Shown here: one piece after another, positions 51,708-60,019 of the stretch
Position numbering within the stretch: position 1 is the stretch's first letter
Layout: every line of letters starts with the position of its first letter
Origin: an uncultured Acetatifactor sp.
GTDB taxonomy: Bacteria; Bacillota; Clostridia; Lachnospirales; Lachnospiraceae
Direction of reading: 5' to 3'
Length of the DNA: 64,000 nt
Assembly: GCA_910585615.1 (NCBI GenBank)
Contig: CAJUFO010000015.1
Coordinates: 1-64,000 of the forward strand
Made by a program: the position numbers and the translations under genes
Notes under the pieces: generated by a model
The model's input: only the letters and a program-made list of their open reading frames with translations
What the model was told of the DNA's origin: nothing
Databases searched by the model: none

Positions 51708-53549
51708 ATGTCCAAGAAAGAGACACAGAATGCGGATCAGGCACCGGAGAAGGTGATGACGAAATATGATCTGAAGATGCAGCGGAGAAAGGAGGAGAAG
51801 GAAAGGGCGGAGAAGAGCAGGCGCAGGGACAATATCCTGGGCGTCGTGATCGTGGCGGCGCTTGTGTGCCTGGTGGCGTCCTTCCCCATCCGCAACTACC
51901 TCACGGTGCACGGCAGCTACGTGAAGGTGAACGGAGAGGACGTATCCAAGGTGGAGTTCGACTACAATTACAATGTGGCGGTGAGCAATTACCTGAGCCA
52001 GTACGCCTATTACCTGTACATGATGGGCATAGACCCCACCAGCGACTTCACCTCCCAGATGTATTCCGATACCCTGACCTGGGGAGACTACTTCCAGCAG
52101 ATGGCCGTGGAGAACATGATCAGGAACAAGAGCCTGCTGGCGGCGGCAAAGGCGGAGGGCTTTGCCTACGATACCGCCGAAGATTACGCCATGTACAGGG
52201 AGTCCCTGGAGAAAGCGGCTTCCGAGAACAACACCACGGCGAAGAGCTACCTGAAGGAGCTGTACGGCCCCTATGCCACGGAGTCCAGGCTGAAGCCCTA
52301 TGTGGAGGAGGCTCTGTACCTGGCGGGGTATTATGACGAGCTGTCCGAGCGCCAGACCCCTTCCATGGAGGATATCCAGGCCTATTATGAAGAGAATAAG
52401 GCCAGTTATGATTCCGTGGACTATTATCTGATGACCGTGGACGCGGAGCTGCCCACTGAGCCCACAGAGCTGGCGGATCCCGTGGAGGAGACCGAGGGCG
52501 AAGAGGAGGCCGGGGCAGAGGACGGCGCCGAGGGCGGGGAGGAGCAGGCCTACCAGCCCTCTGAGGCGGAGATAGAGGCGGCCATGGCGGAGGCCAAGGA
52601 GAAGGCCGACGGGGCAGTGGACACCGTGAAGGCAGACGGCGAGCTGCAGGAGAACGTGAAAAAGAGCGCCGCCACCTATCTGCTCCAGGACTGGCTGTTC
52701 GACGAGGAGAGGAAGGCCGGGGACTCCACGGTGATCGAGGACTCCACCGGGCACCGCTATTACGTGGTGGAATTCGCAGATCGTTATCTGGACGAGGTGC
52801 TCTCCTCGGATATCCGGGTGGTGGTGACGAACGCGGAGAACGGACAGGCCATCCTGGACGAGTGGAGCGCGGGGGCTGCCACGGAGGAGAGCTTCGCGGA
52901 GCTGTGCGACAAGTACAATGATCCCGCCGTGACGGTGACGGAGGGCGGCCTGCTGGAGGCAGTGACATCCTCCTCCGTGCCGGCCGACATCAACGCCTGG
53001 ATCCGTGACGAGGCCAGGGCTGTAGGTGACACGGCTGTCATTTCTCCGGAAGGGGAGGAGAACACCTTTGTGGTGTACTACAGCGGGACCAATGAGGCGG
53101 AGTGGATTCTGAGCATCCGCCAGACATTGATCGGCCAGCGGATGAACGAGTATGTGGAGGAGCTGACGGCCGACGGCAAGGTGGAGGATCCCAAGGGGAA
53201 CCTGCGCTACCTGAAGGTGCAGGCGGAGGCGGAAGCCGCTGCCCAGGAATCCTCCGCGGCGGCCGAAGGGGAGGGCTCTTCTGAGGACGCGGGCTCTGAG
53301 GAAGGCTCCGAGGCCTCCGATGGCGCTGAGGGCTCCTCTGAGGACACAGGCTCTGAGGAAGGCTCCGAGGCCTCCGACGGCGCTGAGGGCTCCTCTGAGG
53401 ACACAGGCTCTGAGGAAGGCTCCGAGGCCTCCGACGGCGCTGGGGAATCCTCTGAGGACGCAGGCGCATCGGAAGAGACACAAAATCCGGAAGGCTCGGA
53501 AGCCTCTGAAAGCGCAGAGGACGGCGGAGCGGAGGGCGCTGCGGAGTAA
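51708..53549 (+). CDS. PpiC/SurA-like membrane-anchored foldase
   Basis: 613 residues: charged cytoplasmic N-terminus with a basic coiled-coil patch (KMQRRKEEKERAEKSRRR), TM near 48-66, SurA_N-like helical domain (about 75-230), a PpiC-type region with acidic insertion (about 235-520), and a Ser/Glu/Ala-rich tail (about 520-613) with 19-residue tandem repeats. It resembles PrsA foldases, which assist secreted proteins, but it has a TM anchor instead of a lipobox, and the parvulin active-site motifs are not clear. The tail probably reaches into the cell wall. AAAGGAG precedes the start. Confidence 0.8.
   Translation: MSKKETQNADQAPEKVMTKYDLKMQRRKEEKERAEKSRRRDNILGVVIVAALVCLVASFPIRNYLTVHGSYVKVNGEDVSKVEFDYNYNVAVSNYLSQYAYYLYMMGIDPTSDFTSQMYSDTLTWGDYFQQMAVENMIRNKSLLAAAKAEGFAYDTAEDYAMYRESLEKAASENNTTAKSYLKELYGPYATESRLKPYVEEALYLAGYYDELSERQTPSMEDIQAYYEENKASYDSVDYYLMTVDAELPTEPTELADPVEETEGEEEAGAEDGAEGGEEQAYQPSEAEIEAAMAEAKEKADGAVDTVKADGELQENVKKSAATYLLQDWLFDEERKAGDSTVIEDSTGHRYYVVEFADRYLDEVLSSDIRVVVTNAENGQAILDEWSAGAATEESFAELCDKYNDPAVTVTEGGLLEAVTSSSVPADINAWIRDEARAVGDTAVISPEGEENTFVVYYSGTNEAEWILSIRQTLIGQRMNEYVEELTADGKVEDPKGNLRYLKVQAEAEAAAQESSAAAEGEGSSEDAGSEEGSEASDGAEGSSEDTGSEEGSEASDGAEGSSEDTGSEEGSEASDGAGESSEDAGASEETQNPEGSEASESAEDGGAEGAAE
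53274..53444 (+). repeat. Three 57-bp tandem repeats in the foldase gene
   Basis: Three units of 57 bases encode GSSED(A/T)GSEEGSEASDGA(E/G) in frame. The units are nearly identical in DNA sequence, so they were copied recently or are kept similar by gene conversion. Size change would keep the frame. Confidence 0.9.
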
Positions 53550-53563
53550 AGCGTAAGGATTGG

Positions 53564-53592
53564 AAGGCGGTGGGAGTGCTCACCGCCTTTTT
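53564..53592 (+). terminator. Intrinsic terminator
   Basis: AAGGCGGTG (53564-53572) pairs with CACCGCCTT (53581-53589), followed by TTTT. It closes the foldase gene. Confidence 0.88.
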
Positions 53593-53689
53593 CGGACAAT
53601 GCATGCCTTAGGCGGCTGACGCGGCCTGCCGCGCGGAGCCTGTCGAAAGCAGGAACCGTCGGCGGGACAGGGGGAAGGGAGGTTCCGCT

Positions 53690-55051
53690 GTGGAACGGAA
53701 TATCAGGATAACAGTGCCCCCAAAGGGGAAATATATCATAGAGACCATTCAGCGCGCGGGCTTCGAGGCCTATGTGGTAGGCGGCTGCGTGCGGGACTCC
53801 ATCCTGGGCAGGGAGCCCCAGGACTGGGACATCACCACCTCTGCCGGCCCCGGACAGGTGAAGGCCCTCTTTCCCAGGACGATTGACACCGGCCTGCAGC
53901 ACGGCACAGTGACGGTCATGCAGCAGGGCGAGGGCTTCGAGGTGACCACTTATCGGATTGACGGAACCTATGAGGATGGCAGACACCCCAGCCAGGTGAC
54001 CTTCACCTCGGATTTGCGGGAAGACCTGCGCCGTCGGGATCTGACGATCAACGCTATGGCATACAACGACACGGAGGGGCTGGTAGACCTCTTCGGCGGC
54101 ATGGCGGACTTAGAGGCAGGGGTGGTGCGCTGCGTGGGGAATCCCCGGGAGCGCTTTGAAGAGGATGCCCTGCGCATCCTGCGGGCCATCCGCTTTTCCG
54201 CCCAGCTGGGCTTTTGCATAGAGGAGGGCACGGCCGCGGCCATAAGAGAGCTCGCGCCCACGCTGAGCCGAATCAGCGCGGAACGGATTCAGGCGGAGCT
54301 GGTGAAGCTCCTGGTCTCGCCCCGGCCGGAATACCTGCGGATTGCTTATGACATGGGTGTCACAAAGGTGTTCCTGCCGGAATTCGACAAGGCCTGCGAG
54401 ACTCCTCAGAACCATCCTCACCACTGCTACAGCGTGGGGGAGCATATCCTGAAGTCCCTGGAGCATGTGGAGCCGGACAAGGTGCTGCGGCTCACCATGC
54501 TGCTCCACGACATAGGCAAGCCCGCCGTCCTTACCGTGGACGGGGCGGGCAGGAGTCATTTCCATGGCCATGCCGCAGTGGGAGCGAAAATGGCCGGGGA
54601 CATCCTGCGGCGGCTGAAGTTCGACAATGACACCATCCGCATGGTATGCAGGCTGGTGCAGTACCATGACTACGGCAACGGCCAGGACATAGATATCCGT
54701 CTGGCCCGCAGGGCTTTGCACAGGATAGGCGAGGAGGCCTTCCCCGCGATTTTTGCCGTCAAAAGGGCGGACATCTATGCCCAGAGCGAATATATGCGCG
54801 AGGAGAAGCTCTCCCGTCTGGCGCAGTGGCAGAGCCTCTACAAAGAGATTCTGGAAAAGAAACAGTGCGTGTCCCTAAAGACCCTTGCGGTGGGGGGCAG
54901 CGACCTGTTGGCCGTGGGCTGGAAGCCGGGAAAAGACTTGGGAGAGGCCCTGCAGCACCTTCTGGAGCTGGTGCTGGAGGAGCCTGAGCGCAACACAAAG
55001 GAATGGCTGCTCGCCGCGGCGGAAGAATATCGCGGGGAATCGGGAAAGTAA
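53690..55051 (+). CDS. cca: CCA tRNA nucleotidyltransferase
   Basis: 453 residues with a GTG start behind GGGAGG. The nucleotidyltransferase head has GGCVRDSILGREPQDWDIT (the DxD metal site), followed by RRDLTINAM, then RAIRFSAQLGF, and a C-terminal HD domain with MLLHDIGKPAV and later conserved His. This is a class II CCA-adding enzyme with an attached HD domain, as in many Firmicutes. It adds or repairs the 3' CCA end of tRNA. The CotS-type gene follows after 87 bases. Confidence 0.93.
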   Translation: MERNIRITVPPKGKYIIETIQRAGFEAYVVGGCVRDSILGREPQDWDITTSAGPGQVKALFPRTIDTGLQHGTVTVMQQGEGFEVTTYRIDGTYEDGRHPSQVTFTSDLREDLRRRDLTINAMAYNDTEGLVDLFGGMADLEAGVVRCVGNPRERFEEDALRILRAIRFSAQLGFCIEEGTAAAIRELAPTLSRISAERIQAELVKLLVSPRPEYLRIAYDMGVTKVFLPEFDKACETPQNHPHHCYSVGEHILKSLEHVEPDKVLRLTMLLHDIGKPAVLTVDGAGRSHFHGHAAVGAKMAGDILRRLKFDNDTIRMVCRLVQYHDYGNGQDIDIRLARRALHRIGEEAFPAIFAVKRADIYAQSEYMREEKLSRLAQWQSLYKEILEKKQCVSLKTLAVGGSDLLAVGWKPGKDLGEALQHLLELVLEEPERNTKEWLLAAAEEYRGESGK

Positions 55052-55138
55052 AGTTCTGCTTTCAGAGATCCTCTCATATGATAGGTTATGAACCAAACTG
55101 AACACAGTGCGGAAGAAACCAATCAGGAGGGGACGGCA

Positions 55139-56170
55139 GTGAACGACAGGGCGGCTGAGTTGCTGGAACAGTATGAGATTGAGGTGCTTCGTACCAGAAA
55201 GGGCCGGGGCGCGATTGTGTGCGACACCGATCGGGGATGTCTGATTTTCAGGGAATATTCTGGAAGCCCTGACAGGATCGTGCTTCAGGACAGGTTGCTG
55301 CGGCAGATAGCGGATGCGGGAGCGGTGCTCGTGGAAAGTATCATACCTGACAGAGAGGGGTCGCTTCTGGTAAAGGACACGGACGGTACGGGATATGTGC
55401 TGAAGACATGGCAGGAGGGCAGGGAGTGCAGCGTCCATGACAGGGGGGAATGCGTGGAGGCTGTCCGGCTTCTGGCCAGGCTCCATGGGAGCATGGAGCT
55501 GCCTGCGGACACCCCGAATCTTCCAGTGGCTTTTTCTCCGGAAAAGGAGTATGATAAACACAATAAGGAGCTGAAGCGCGTGCGCAAGTACCTGCAGCAG
55601 AAGGGCCAGAAGAGCTGGTTCGAGACAAGTCTGCGCAAATCCTTCGATTCCTTCCTGGAACAGGCATTGGCCGTGACGGAGCAGTGGCGGGAATACAGTC
55701 AGTCATTCCAGGCGGAGGCCGGACAGGGGGCTGTTCGGAAAGCGGACAGAATTGCGTTCTGCCATGGGGATTACCAGTACCACAACATCCTTCAGGGGAC
55801 GAATGGCTGGTTCGTGGTGAATTTTGAGAAATGTATGTGCGATGACCCCATCCGCGACCTCTATCTGCTGCTGCGCAAGCTCTTGGAAAAGAGCAACTGG
55901 TCGCTGGCTCTGGGAGAGGAGCTGCTCTCTGCCTATGAGAGGGAGCGCCCTATATCGGTCAGGAGCTGGATCGACCTGTACTACAGGCTGGCCTACCCGG
56001 AGAAGTTCTGGAAAATCGTGAACTTCTACTACAATTCCGGAAAGGCCTGGATCCCCGGCAAGAACCAGGAGAAGCTGGAGCGCGTCATAGCGCAGGAGAA
56101 GGAGAAGCAGCGCTTCCTGGATGAGATATTCCGCAACGTGGAAGTGCGCAAAAATTTTTCAAGGCTGTAA
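55139..56170 (+). CDS. cotS: CotS-family spore coat protein (kinase-like)
   Basis: 343 residues. I start at the GTG at 55139 because AGGAGG lies eight bases upstream and the product then begins VNDRAAELLEQYEIEV, as in related CotS/YutH proteins. The ATG at 55088 has no such site. It has a kinase-like fold (aminoglycoside phosphotransferase): CHGDYQYHNILQ catalytic loop, and VNFEKCMCDDPIRDLYLLLRKL as the metal-binding segment (E-K instead of D). It ends with a conserved YPEKFWKIVNFYYNSGKAWIPGKN. Spore coat assembly role is from family knowledge. Confidence 0.88.
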   Translation: MNDRAAELLEQYEIEVLRTRKGRGAIVCDTDRGCLIFREYSGSPDRIVLQDRLLRQIADAGAVLVESIIPDREGSLLVKDTDGTGYVLKTWQEGRECSVHDRGECVEAVRLLARLHGSMELPADTPNLPVAFSPEKEYDKHNKELKRVRKYLQQKGQKSWFETSLRKSFDSFLEQALAVTEQWREYSQSFQAEAGQGAVRKADRIAFCHGDYQYHNILQGTNGWFVVNFEKCMCDDPIRDLYLLLRKLLEKSNWSLALGEELLSAYERERPISVRSWIDLYYRLAYPEKFWKIVNFYYNSGKAWIPGKNQEKLERVIAQEKEKQRFLDEIFRNVEVRKNFSRL

Positions 56171-56307
56171 GGTATACGCAAGGGCATTTTCCAGGCATGG
56201 CATTTGCGCTTTGCCCGCATCAAGGTAGGCCGGGAAGTGCCGCGAGCTCGGGAGAATAGCTTTACGAAAAGGAAGACAGAGGAAAGATGCGATACAGGAG
56301 AAACAGG

Positions 56308-57744
56308 ATGAAAACAGGCCGCAGGGGGAAAGGGCTGGCAGCAGTCATTATGACAGTGCTGTCACTTTCTGCCTGCGCATTGCCTATAACCCCATTTTTG
56401 GAGGAAAAGGAACCGGAAGGGGCATCACAGGGGCGGGCGGACACGGGCTTTGTGGTCCCTGGCCCGGAGAGCTACGACTCGGCGGACACGGCGGTGCTGG
56501 TGGACATAGACGGCAAGGAGGGTACCGTGACCCTGCTGAACCTGGAGCTTGGCAGGAACTATACGCTTTCCATGGACGGCACCACCAGGCTCTATGACAA
56601 GTATGGGGATGCGGTGTCCATCGGCCAGATGGAGAAGGGAGACGTGGTGGACGTGACCTTCCTGAAATCCAAGAAGCACCTCACCACCATGCAGCAGTCC
56701 GTCAACAGCTGGACATACGCGGACGCGGAGCGCTATGAGATAAACCCGGCGCGGGGGGAGGTGACCATCGGCCAGGAGACCTACAAGCTCACAGCCAACA
56801 CTCAGTACCTGTCGGAAGGCATGAAGATAGAGCTGATGGACCTGAACCCCGCGGATGTGCTCAGCTTCCAGGGCATCGGAAACCAGATTGTGACCGTGCA
56901 AGTAGAAAAGGGGCATGGGTATCTGAGACTGGAGGGCGATGAGAAGTTCACGGGCGGCTGGATAGAAGTCGGCCAATCAGTCATACAGCGTATTACGGAG
57001 GACATGCTGTTGCTGGTGCCGGAGGGAGAGTATCAGGTGAATATCTCCCACAAGGGCGGAGGCGGCATAAAGAGCGTGCAGATAGACCGCAACCAGGAGA
57101 CGGTGCTGGACATCAGCGACCTGGAGATTCCCGAGCCCCAGACGGGCACGGTGCTGTTCTCCGTAAGCCCTTCAGAGGCGGAGCTGTATGTGGACGGCGG
57201 GCTGGTGGACGCCTCCGTGCCCCAGACGCTGGAGTATGGCCTGCACCAGCTGATTGCCAGGGCGGAGGGCTATCACTCTATCACCCAGTACATCCGGGTG
57301 GCCCAGGAATCCCTGGCCTTTGACCTGACATTGGAGCAGGTGGAGGCAGGGGAGTCCCAGGAGGAGCCCTCTGACAGCGAAAGCTCCACAGCCCCCACCG
57401 ACACCACCACGGACTATTACAAGGTGTATGTGGAGGCGCCGGAGAACGCGGAGGTGTACCTGGACGGCAGCTACGTGGGGATTGCCCCCTGCAGCTTTCG
57501 GAAGGTGGAGGGCTCCCATACCATCATCCTGCGCATGGCAGGCCACGAGACCAGGAGCTATACGATTCAGGTCGACGGTGAGGAAAAGGATATCTCCTTC
57601 TCCTTCGCGGACTTGGTGAAATATGCCACGGAATCCGAAAGCTCCCAGGAGAGCAGCAAATCCTCCCAGGAGACGGAAGAGTCTTCCGGGGAAACAGAGT
57701 CCTCCGGGGAGACGGAAAGCGGCTCATCCTCCTCCTCTGATTGA
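56308..57744 (+). CDS. PEGA-domain surface lipoprotein
   Basis: 478 residues from the ATG at 56308, with AGGAG eight bases upstream and a signal peptide ending in lipobox LSAC (residues 19-22). An alternative ATG at 56287 adds seven residues. A beta-rich N-terminal domain (about 45-280) with VLVDIDGKEGTVTLLNLELG is followed by two PEGA domains (about 286-360 and 378-445; GTVLFSVSPSEAELYVDGGLV and VEAPENAEVYLDGSYVG), and a Ser/Glu-rich tail. It probably binds at the cell surface or in the spore coat. No partner gene is obvious. Confidence 0.86.
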   Translation: MKTGRRGKGLAAVIMTVLSLSACALPITPFLEEKEPEGASQGRADTGFVVPGPESYDSADTAVLVDIDGKEGTVTLLNLELGRNYTLSMDGTTRLYDKYGDAVSIGQMEKGDVVDVTFLKSKKHLTTMQQSVNSWTYADAERYEINPARGEVTIGQETYKLTANTQYLSEGMKIELMDLNPADVLSFQGIGNQIVTVQVEKGHGYLRLEGDEKFTGGWIEVGQSVIQRITEDMLLLVPEGEYQVNISHKGGGGIKSVQIDRNQETVLDISDLEIPEPQTGTVLFSVSPSEAELYVDGGLVDASVPQTLEYGLHQLIARAEGYHSITQYIRVAQESLAFDLTLEQVEAGESQEEPSDSESSTAPTDTTTDYYKVYVEAPENAEVYLDGSYVGIAPCSFRKVEGSHTIILRMAGHETRSYTIQVDGEEKDISFSFADLVKYATESESSQESSKSSQETEESSGETESSGETESGSSSSSD

Positions 57745-57795
57745 AGCCAGGAGCCGGGCGCCCCTTAACTTTAAGAATATTTGCGGAAAAATGCC

Positions 57796-57824
57796 TTGAC
57801 AAACCTAAGAAAACCAGATATATA
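57796..57824 (+). promoter_or_regulatory. Strong sigma-A promoter of hup
   Basis: Perfect TTGACA (57796-57801), 17-base spacer, and TATATA (57819-57824), 75 bases before the HU start. It fits a highly expressed housekeeping gene. Confidence 0.88.
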
Positions 57825-57899
57825 TATGTATAGACGTTTCAGAGGGATAACTTAGAAATGTACACCAACAAAGAAAACTCATTATAGGAGGAGCTCAAT

Positions 57900-58175
57900 A
57901 TGAACAAAACTGAATTGACCGCAGCAATCGCCGAGCAGGCTGGGATTTCCAAGAAAGACGCTGAAAAGGCTCTGAAGGCTTTCACAGATGTGGTTGCTGA
58001 CGAACTGAAGAAAGGGGAGAAGGTTCAGCTGGTAGGCTTCGGGACTTTCGAGGTAGTGGAGAGAGCGGCCAGAGAGGGCAGAAACCCCCAGAATGGCGAG
58101 CCCATGCCTATTGCGGCCTCTAAGGCTCCTAAGTTCAAGGCTGGTAAGGCTTTAAAGGATGTTGTGAATGAGTGA
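57900..58175 (+). CDS. hup: HU-family DNA-binding protein
   Basis: 91 residues, the standard HU length: N-terminal MNKTELTAAIAEQAGISKKDAEKALKAF, GFGTFEVVERAAREGRNPQNGEPMPI with the DNA-binding arm and the conserved Pro at the arm tip, and a C-terminal helix. It compacts DNA as a dimer. GGAGGAG lies six bases before the start. It is followed by a strong terminator and is the first gene of the conserved hup-rqcP-yabP-yabQ-divIC order. Confidence 0.96.
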   Translation: MNKTELTAAIAEQAGISKKDAEKALKAFTDVVADELKKGEKVQLVGFGTFEVVERAAREGRNPQNGEPMPIAASKAPKFKAGKALKDVVNE

Positions 58176-58204
58176 TGGCAGCAGCCAATATGTGATGAGT
58201 TCAA

Positions 58205-58236
58205 AGCCCGGTGGAGAATGTGCTCCGGGCTTTTTT
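58205..58236 (+). terminator. Intrinsic terminator after hup
   Basis: AGCCCG...CGGGCT with an inner GGAG/CTCC stem and six T. It separates hup from the downstream sporulation and ribosome genes. Confidence 0.9.
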
Positions 58237-58265
58237 CGTCCCTGGCATGAGAAAGGCGTGGATTT

Positions 58266-58505
58266 ATGAGATTGGATAAATATCTGAAGGTGTCCAGACT
58301 GATCAAACGGCGCACCGTGGCCAACGAAGCCTGTGACGGCGGGCGTGTGATGATAAACGACAAGGTGGCAAAGGCCTCCGCCGAGGTGAAGCAAGGGGAT
58401 GTGATTACCATCTCCTTCGGCAACAGGGAGGTGAAGGTGGAGGTGCTGGATGTCCAGGAGACTGTGAAAAAGGAAAACGCCGTGGAGCTCTTCCGCTATC
58501 TGTGA
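58266..58505 (+). CDS. rqcP: RNA-binding S4 domain protein RqcP (YabO-like)
   Basis: 79 residues, entirely an S4 domain: MRLDKYLKVSRLIKRRTVANEACDGGRVMIND, GDVITISFGNREVKVEVL. RqcP binds the large ribosomal subunit and helps the RqcH-mediated rescue of stalled ribosomes in Firmicutes. GAAAGGCG precedes the start. A variant of the 102-bp element lies between this gene and yabP. Confidence 0.9.
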   Translation: MRLDKYLKVSRLIKRRTVANEACDGGRVMINDKVAKASAEVKQGDVITISFGNREVKVEVLDVQETVKKENAVELFRYL

Positions 58506-58556
58506 CCGGAAAAAGGCCGAGTGCTGTTCTAACCTGCCCATCCCCCTCATATATTT

Positions 58557-58658
58557 TATACTGTACACCACTGAAATTTACAGTATGCACCGACTGCAGA
58601 CCGCCAGCCAGTTGCCTTTCGGGCTGTGTCACTGTAAATTCCGGCGGTCTGCAGTATA
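58557..58658 (+). mobile_element. Divergent 102-bp interlocked-repeat element (second sequence type)
   Basis: Exactly 102 bases with the same ends as the others (TATACTG...CAGTATA), but different interior. In element coordinates, B (37-49, ACTGCAGACCGCC) pairs with B' (87-99), the same positions as B/B' in the other copies. P (19-28, AATTTACAGT) pairs with P' (75-84), ending at 84 as A' does there. So the order P-B-P'-B' is kept with new sequence. ATACTGTA (2-9) can also pair with TACAGTAT (23-30). Left flank is ATTTTA before TACTG. It lies between rqcP and yabP. Confidence 0.85.
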
Positions 58659-58708
58659 TTCAGACGATAGAAAACAGGACACGGGTTTTCGTCAGGGGGG
58701 AGGGCCTT

Positions 58709-58996
58709 ATGGAGGATTTAAGCGTAAGCGCGCGCGCGCACAGGGTGGCCATGAACAACCGCAGGAACTGTGCCATAGGCGGCGTGAACGATGTGCTTTC
58801 TTTCGATATTCATGAAATCCTGCTGGAGACGGAGCAGGGGATGCTGATGATCAAAGGAGATGAACTGCATGTCAGCCGTCTGACCCTGGAAAAGGGCGAG
58901 GTGGACATAGACGGGCGGATCGACAGCCTGACATACTCCGATGCGGGTGCCGGGAGCCGGAAGGGCGAGTCTCTGCTGACCCGTCTGTTCAGGTAG
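58709..58996 (+). CDS. yabP: Sporulation protein YabP
   Basis: 95 residues. A GGGGGGAGGG site lies shortly before the chosen ATG. It has the YabP/YqfC-like pattern ARAHRVAMNNRRNCAIGGVNDVLSFD, ILLETEQGMLMIKGDELHVSRLTLEKGEVDIDG, and LTYSD. YabP is required for spore cortex and coat assembly, acting with YabQ and located at the spore membrane. A longer frame from 58502 crosses the 102-base element and is not real. Confidence 0.92.
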   Translation: MEDLSVSARAHRVAMNNRRNCAIGGVNDVLSFDIHEILLETEQGMLMIKGDELHVSRLTLEKGEVDIDGRIDSLTYSDAGAGSRKGESLLTRLFR

Positions 58997-59000
58997 GCCT

Positions 59001-59486
59001 ATGGTAGATGAGAATGTATTTCTCCTGCACTCCCTGTTCATGGGTATCTTCATCACTTTCGTGTACGACCTGCTGCGGATTTTCAGGCGGGTGGTATCCC
59101 ATGGGCGGCTGCTTGTGTCGGCAGAGGATTTCGCTTTCTGGGTATATTGCGGCGCGGAGGTCTTTCTATTGATGTACCATGAGAGCAACGGGACGCTGCG
59201 ATGGTTCGCCGTGCTGGGCGCGTTGGCAGGGATGTTTTTCTATAGAAAAATCGTCAGCCCCCTGTTCGTAAAGTATGCTGCCCTGCTGCTTGCAAAGCTG
59301 CTGGGACTCCTGAAAAGGCTCCTGAAATGGCTGTGGAAGCCCTTTGGCTTCGCGGGCAGGAAGACGGGGGGCGCGGTACATAGGGCCGGAGGGCACATCA
59401 GACGACGGATGAGGAAAATGTGCCGGGCGGTAAAATTACGGTTGACGTTTTTGGTGAAAGTATTTAAAATGAATCTAAAGGCGTGA
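59001..59486 (+). CDS. yabQ: Spore cortex biosynthesis protein YabQ
   Basis: 161 residues. Four hydrophobic segments in the first 95 residues (MGIFITFVYDLLRIFRR; DFAFWVYCGAEVFLLMY; GTLRWFAVLGALAGMFFY) and a basic C-terminal tail (KRLLKWLWKPFGF; HIRRRMRKMCRAVK). YabQ is a membrane protein needed for spore cortex formation. It starts four bases after the yabP stop. Confidence 0.9.
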   Translation: MVDENVFLLHSLFMGIFITFVYDLLRIFRRVVSHGRLLVSAEDFAFWVYCGAEVFLLMYHESNGTLRWFAVLGALAGMFFYRKIVSPLFVKYAALLLAKLLGLLKRLLKWLWKPFGFAGRKTGGAVHRAGGHIRRRMRKMCRAVKLRLTFLVKVFKMNLKA

Positions 59487-59550
59487 AGCGGCATCCTCCG
59501 GCAGCGGTTCCGGATGGCGGGATTGGACGCTGGATGAGGGAGGTGCACTT

Positions 59551-59862
59551 ATGGCAAGAAGGCGGAGAATCGCATACAGGAAGAGGCAGCAGAACCGCTT
59601 CAGCATGTTCCTTGTGACGTTGGTGGTGGTGTTCATCTTGGTTCTGGTGGGTGTCAAGAGCGTAGAGCTGCGGGACAAAATCGACGCAAAGAGGACGGAG
59701 GCCGCCCAGCTGGATGCCCAGATAGAGGCGGAGAAGCAGCGTGCCCTGGAAATCGAGGCCCTGGGCAAGGAAATCCAGACCAAGGGATATATCGAGGATG
59801 TGGCCAGGGAGAAGCTTGGGCTTGTGTATGAGGATGAGATTCTTTTTAAACAGGATAAATAG
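59551..59862 (+). CDS. divIC: Septum formation initiator DivIC/FtsB
   Basis: 103 residues: a short basic cytoplasmic N-terminus (ARRRRIAYRKRQQNRFS), one TM near 20-40, then a coiled coil (LRDKIDAKRTEAAQLDAQIEAEKQRALEIEALGKEIQ) and the conserved YIEDVAREKLGLVYEDEILF. It is part of the FtsL/DivIC/DivIB divisome complex. GGGAGG precedes the ATG. It ends just before a terminator, so it closes the yabP-yabQ-divIC unit. Confidence 0.94.
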   Translation: MARRRRIAYRKRQQNRFSMFLVTLVVVFILVLVGVKSVELRDKIDAKRTEAAQLDAQIEAEKQRALEIEALGKEIQTKGYIEDVAREKLGLVYEDEILFKQDK

Positions 59863-59880
59863 GAAATGAAATGTGACATG

Positions 59881-59910
59881 AGCGGGGAGCGATGGCTTTC
59901 CGCTTTTTTT
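59881..59910 (+). terminator. Intrinsic terminator after divIC
   Basis: AGCGGGGAGC pairs with GCTTTCCGCT around GATG (two G-T pairs), followed by seven T. It separates divIC from the spoIIE promoter region. Confidence 0.88.
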
Positions 59911-59976
59911 GTCGCAAAACTTTAAGGGAGGAGATTTGCTTTTTTGACAAAAAATAGTGGATGGAGTTTCTATAAT
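59907..59976 (+). promoter_or_regulatory. Spo0A-type promoter of spoIIE with 21-base spacing
   Basis: TTGACA (59944-59949) and TATAAT (59971-59976) are both perfect, but 21 bases apart, too far for an ordinary sigma-A promoter. B. subtilis spoIIE has just this 21-base spacing and needs Spo0A. Around the -35, TTTTTGACAAA is a reverse TTTGTCAAA, matching the Spo0A box (TTTGTCRAA). A second partial box TTGTCGCAA lies at 59909-59917. So Spo0A~P activation is very likely conserved. Confidence 0.78.
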
Positions 59977-60019
59977 GATATTTCGATAATAGAATCTCAG
60001 CGGAAAGGTGTGGACAGGC

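Noticed and set aside
53274..53444. CRISPR-like repeat
   Set aside because: The repeats are contiguous, in frame with a coding sequence and have no spacers.
59863..60019. Missing SpoIIE membrane domain hidden by a frameshift
   Set aside because: Only 157 bases lie between divIC and spoIIE, filled by a terminator and promoter. There is no room for ten helices.
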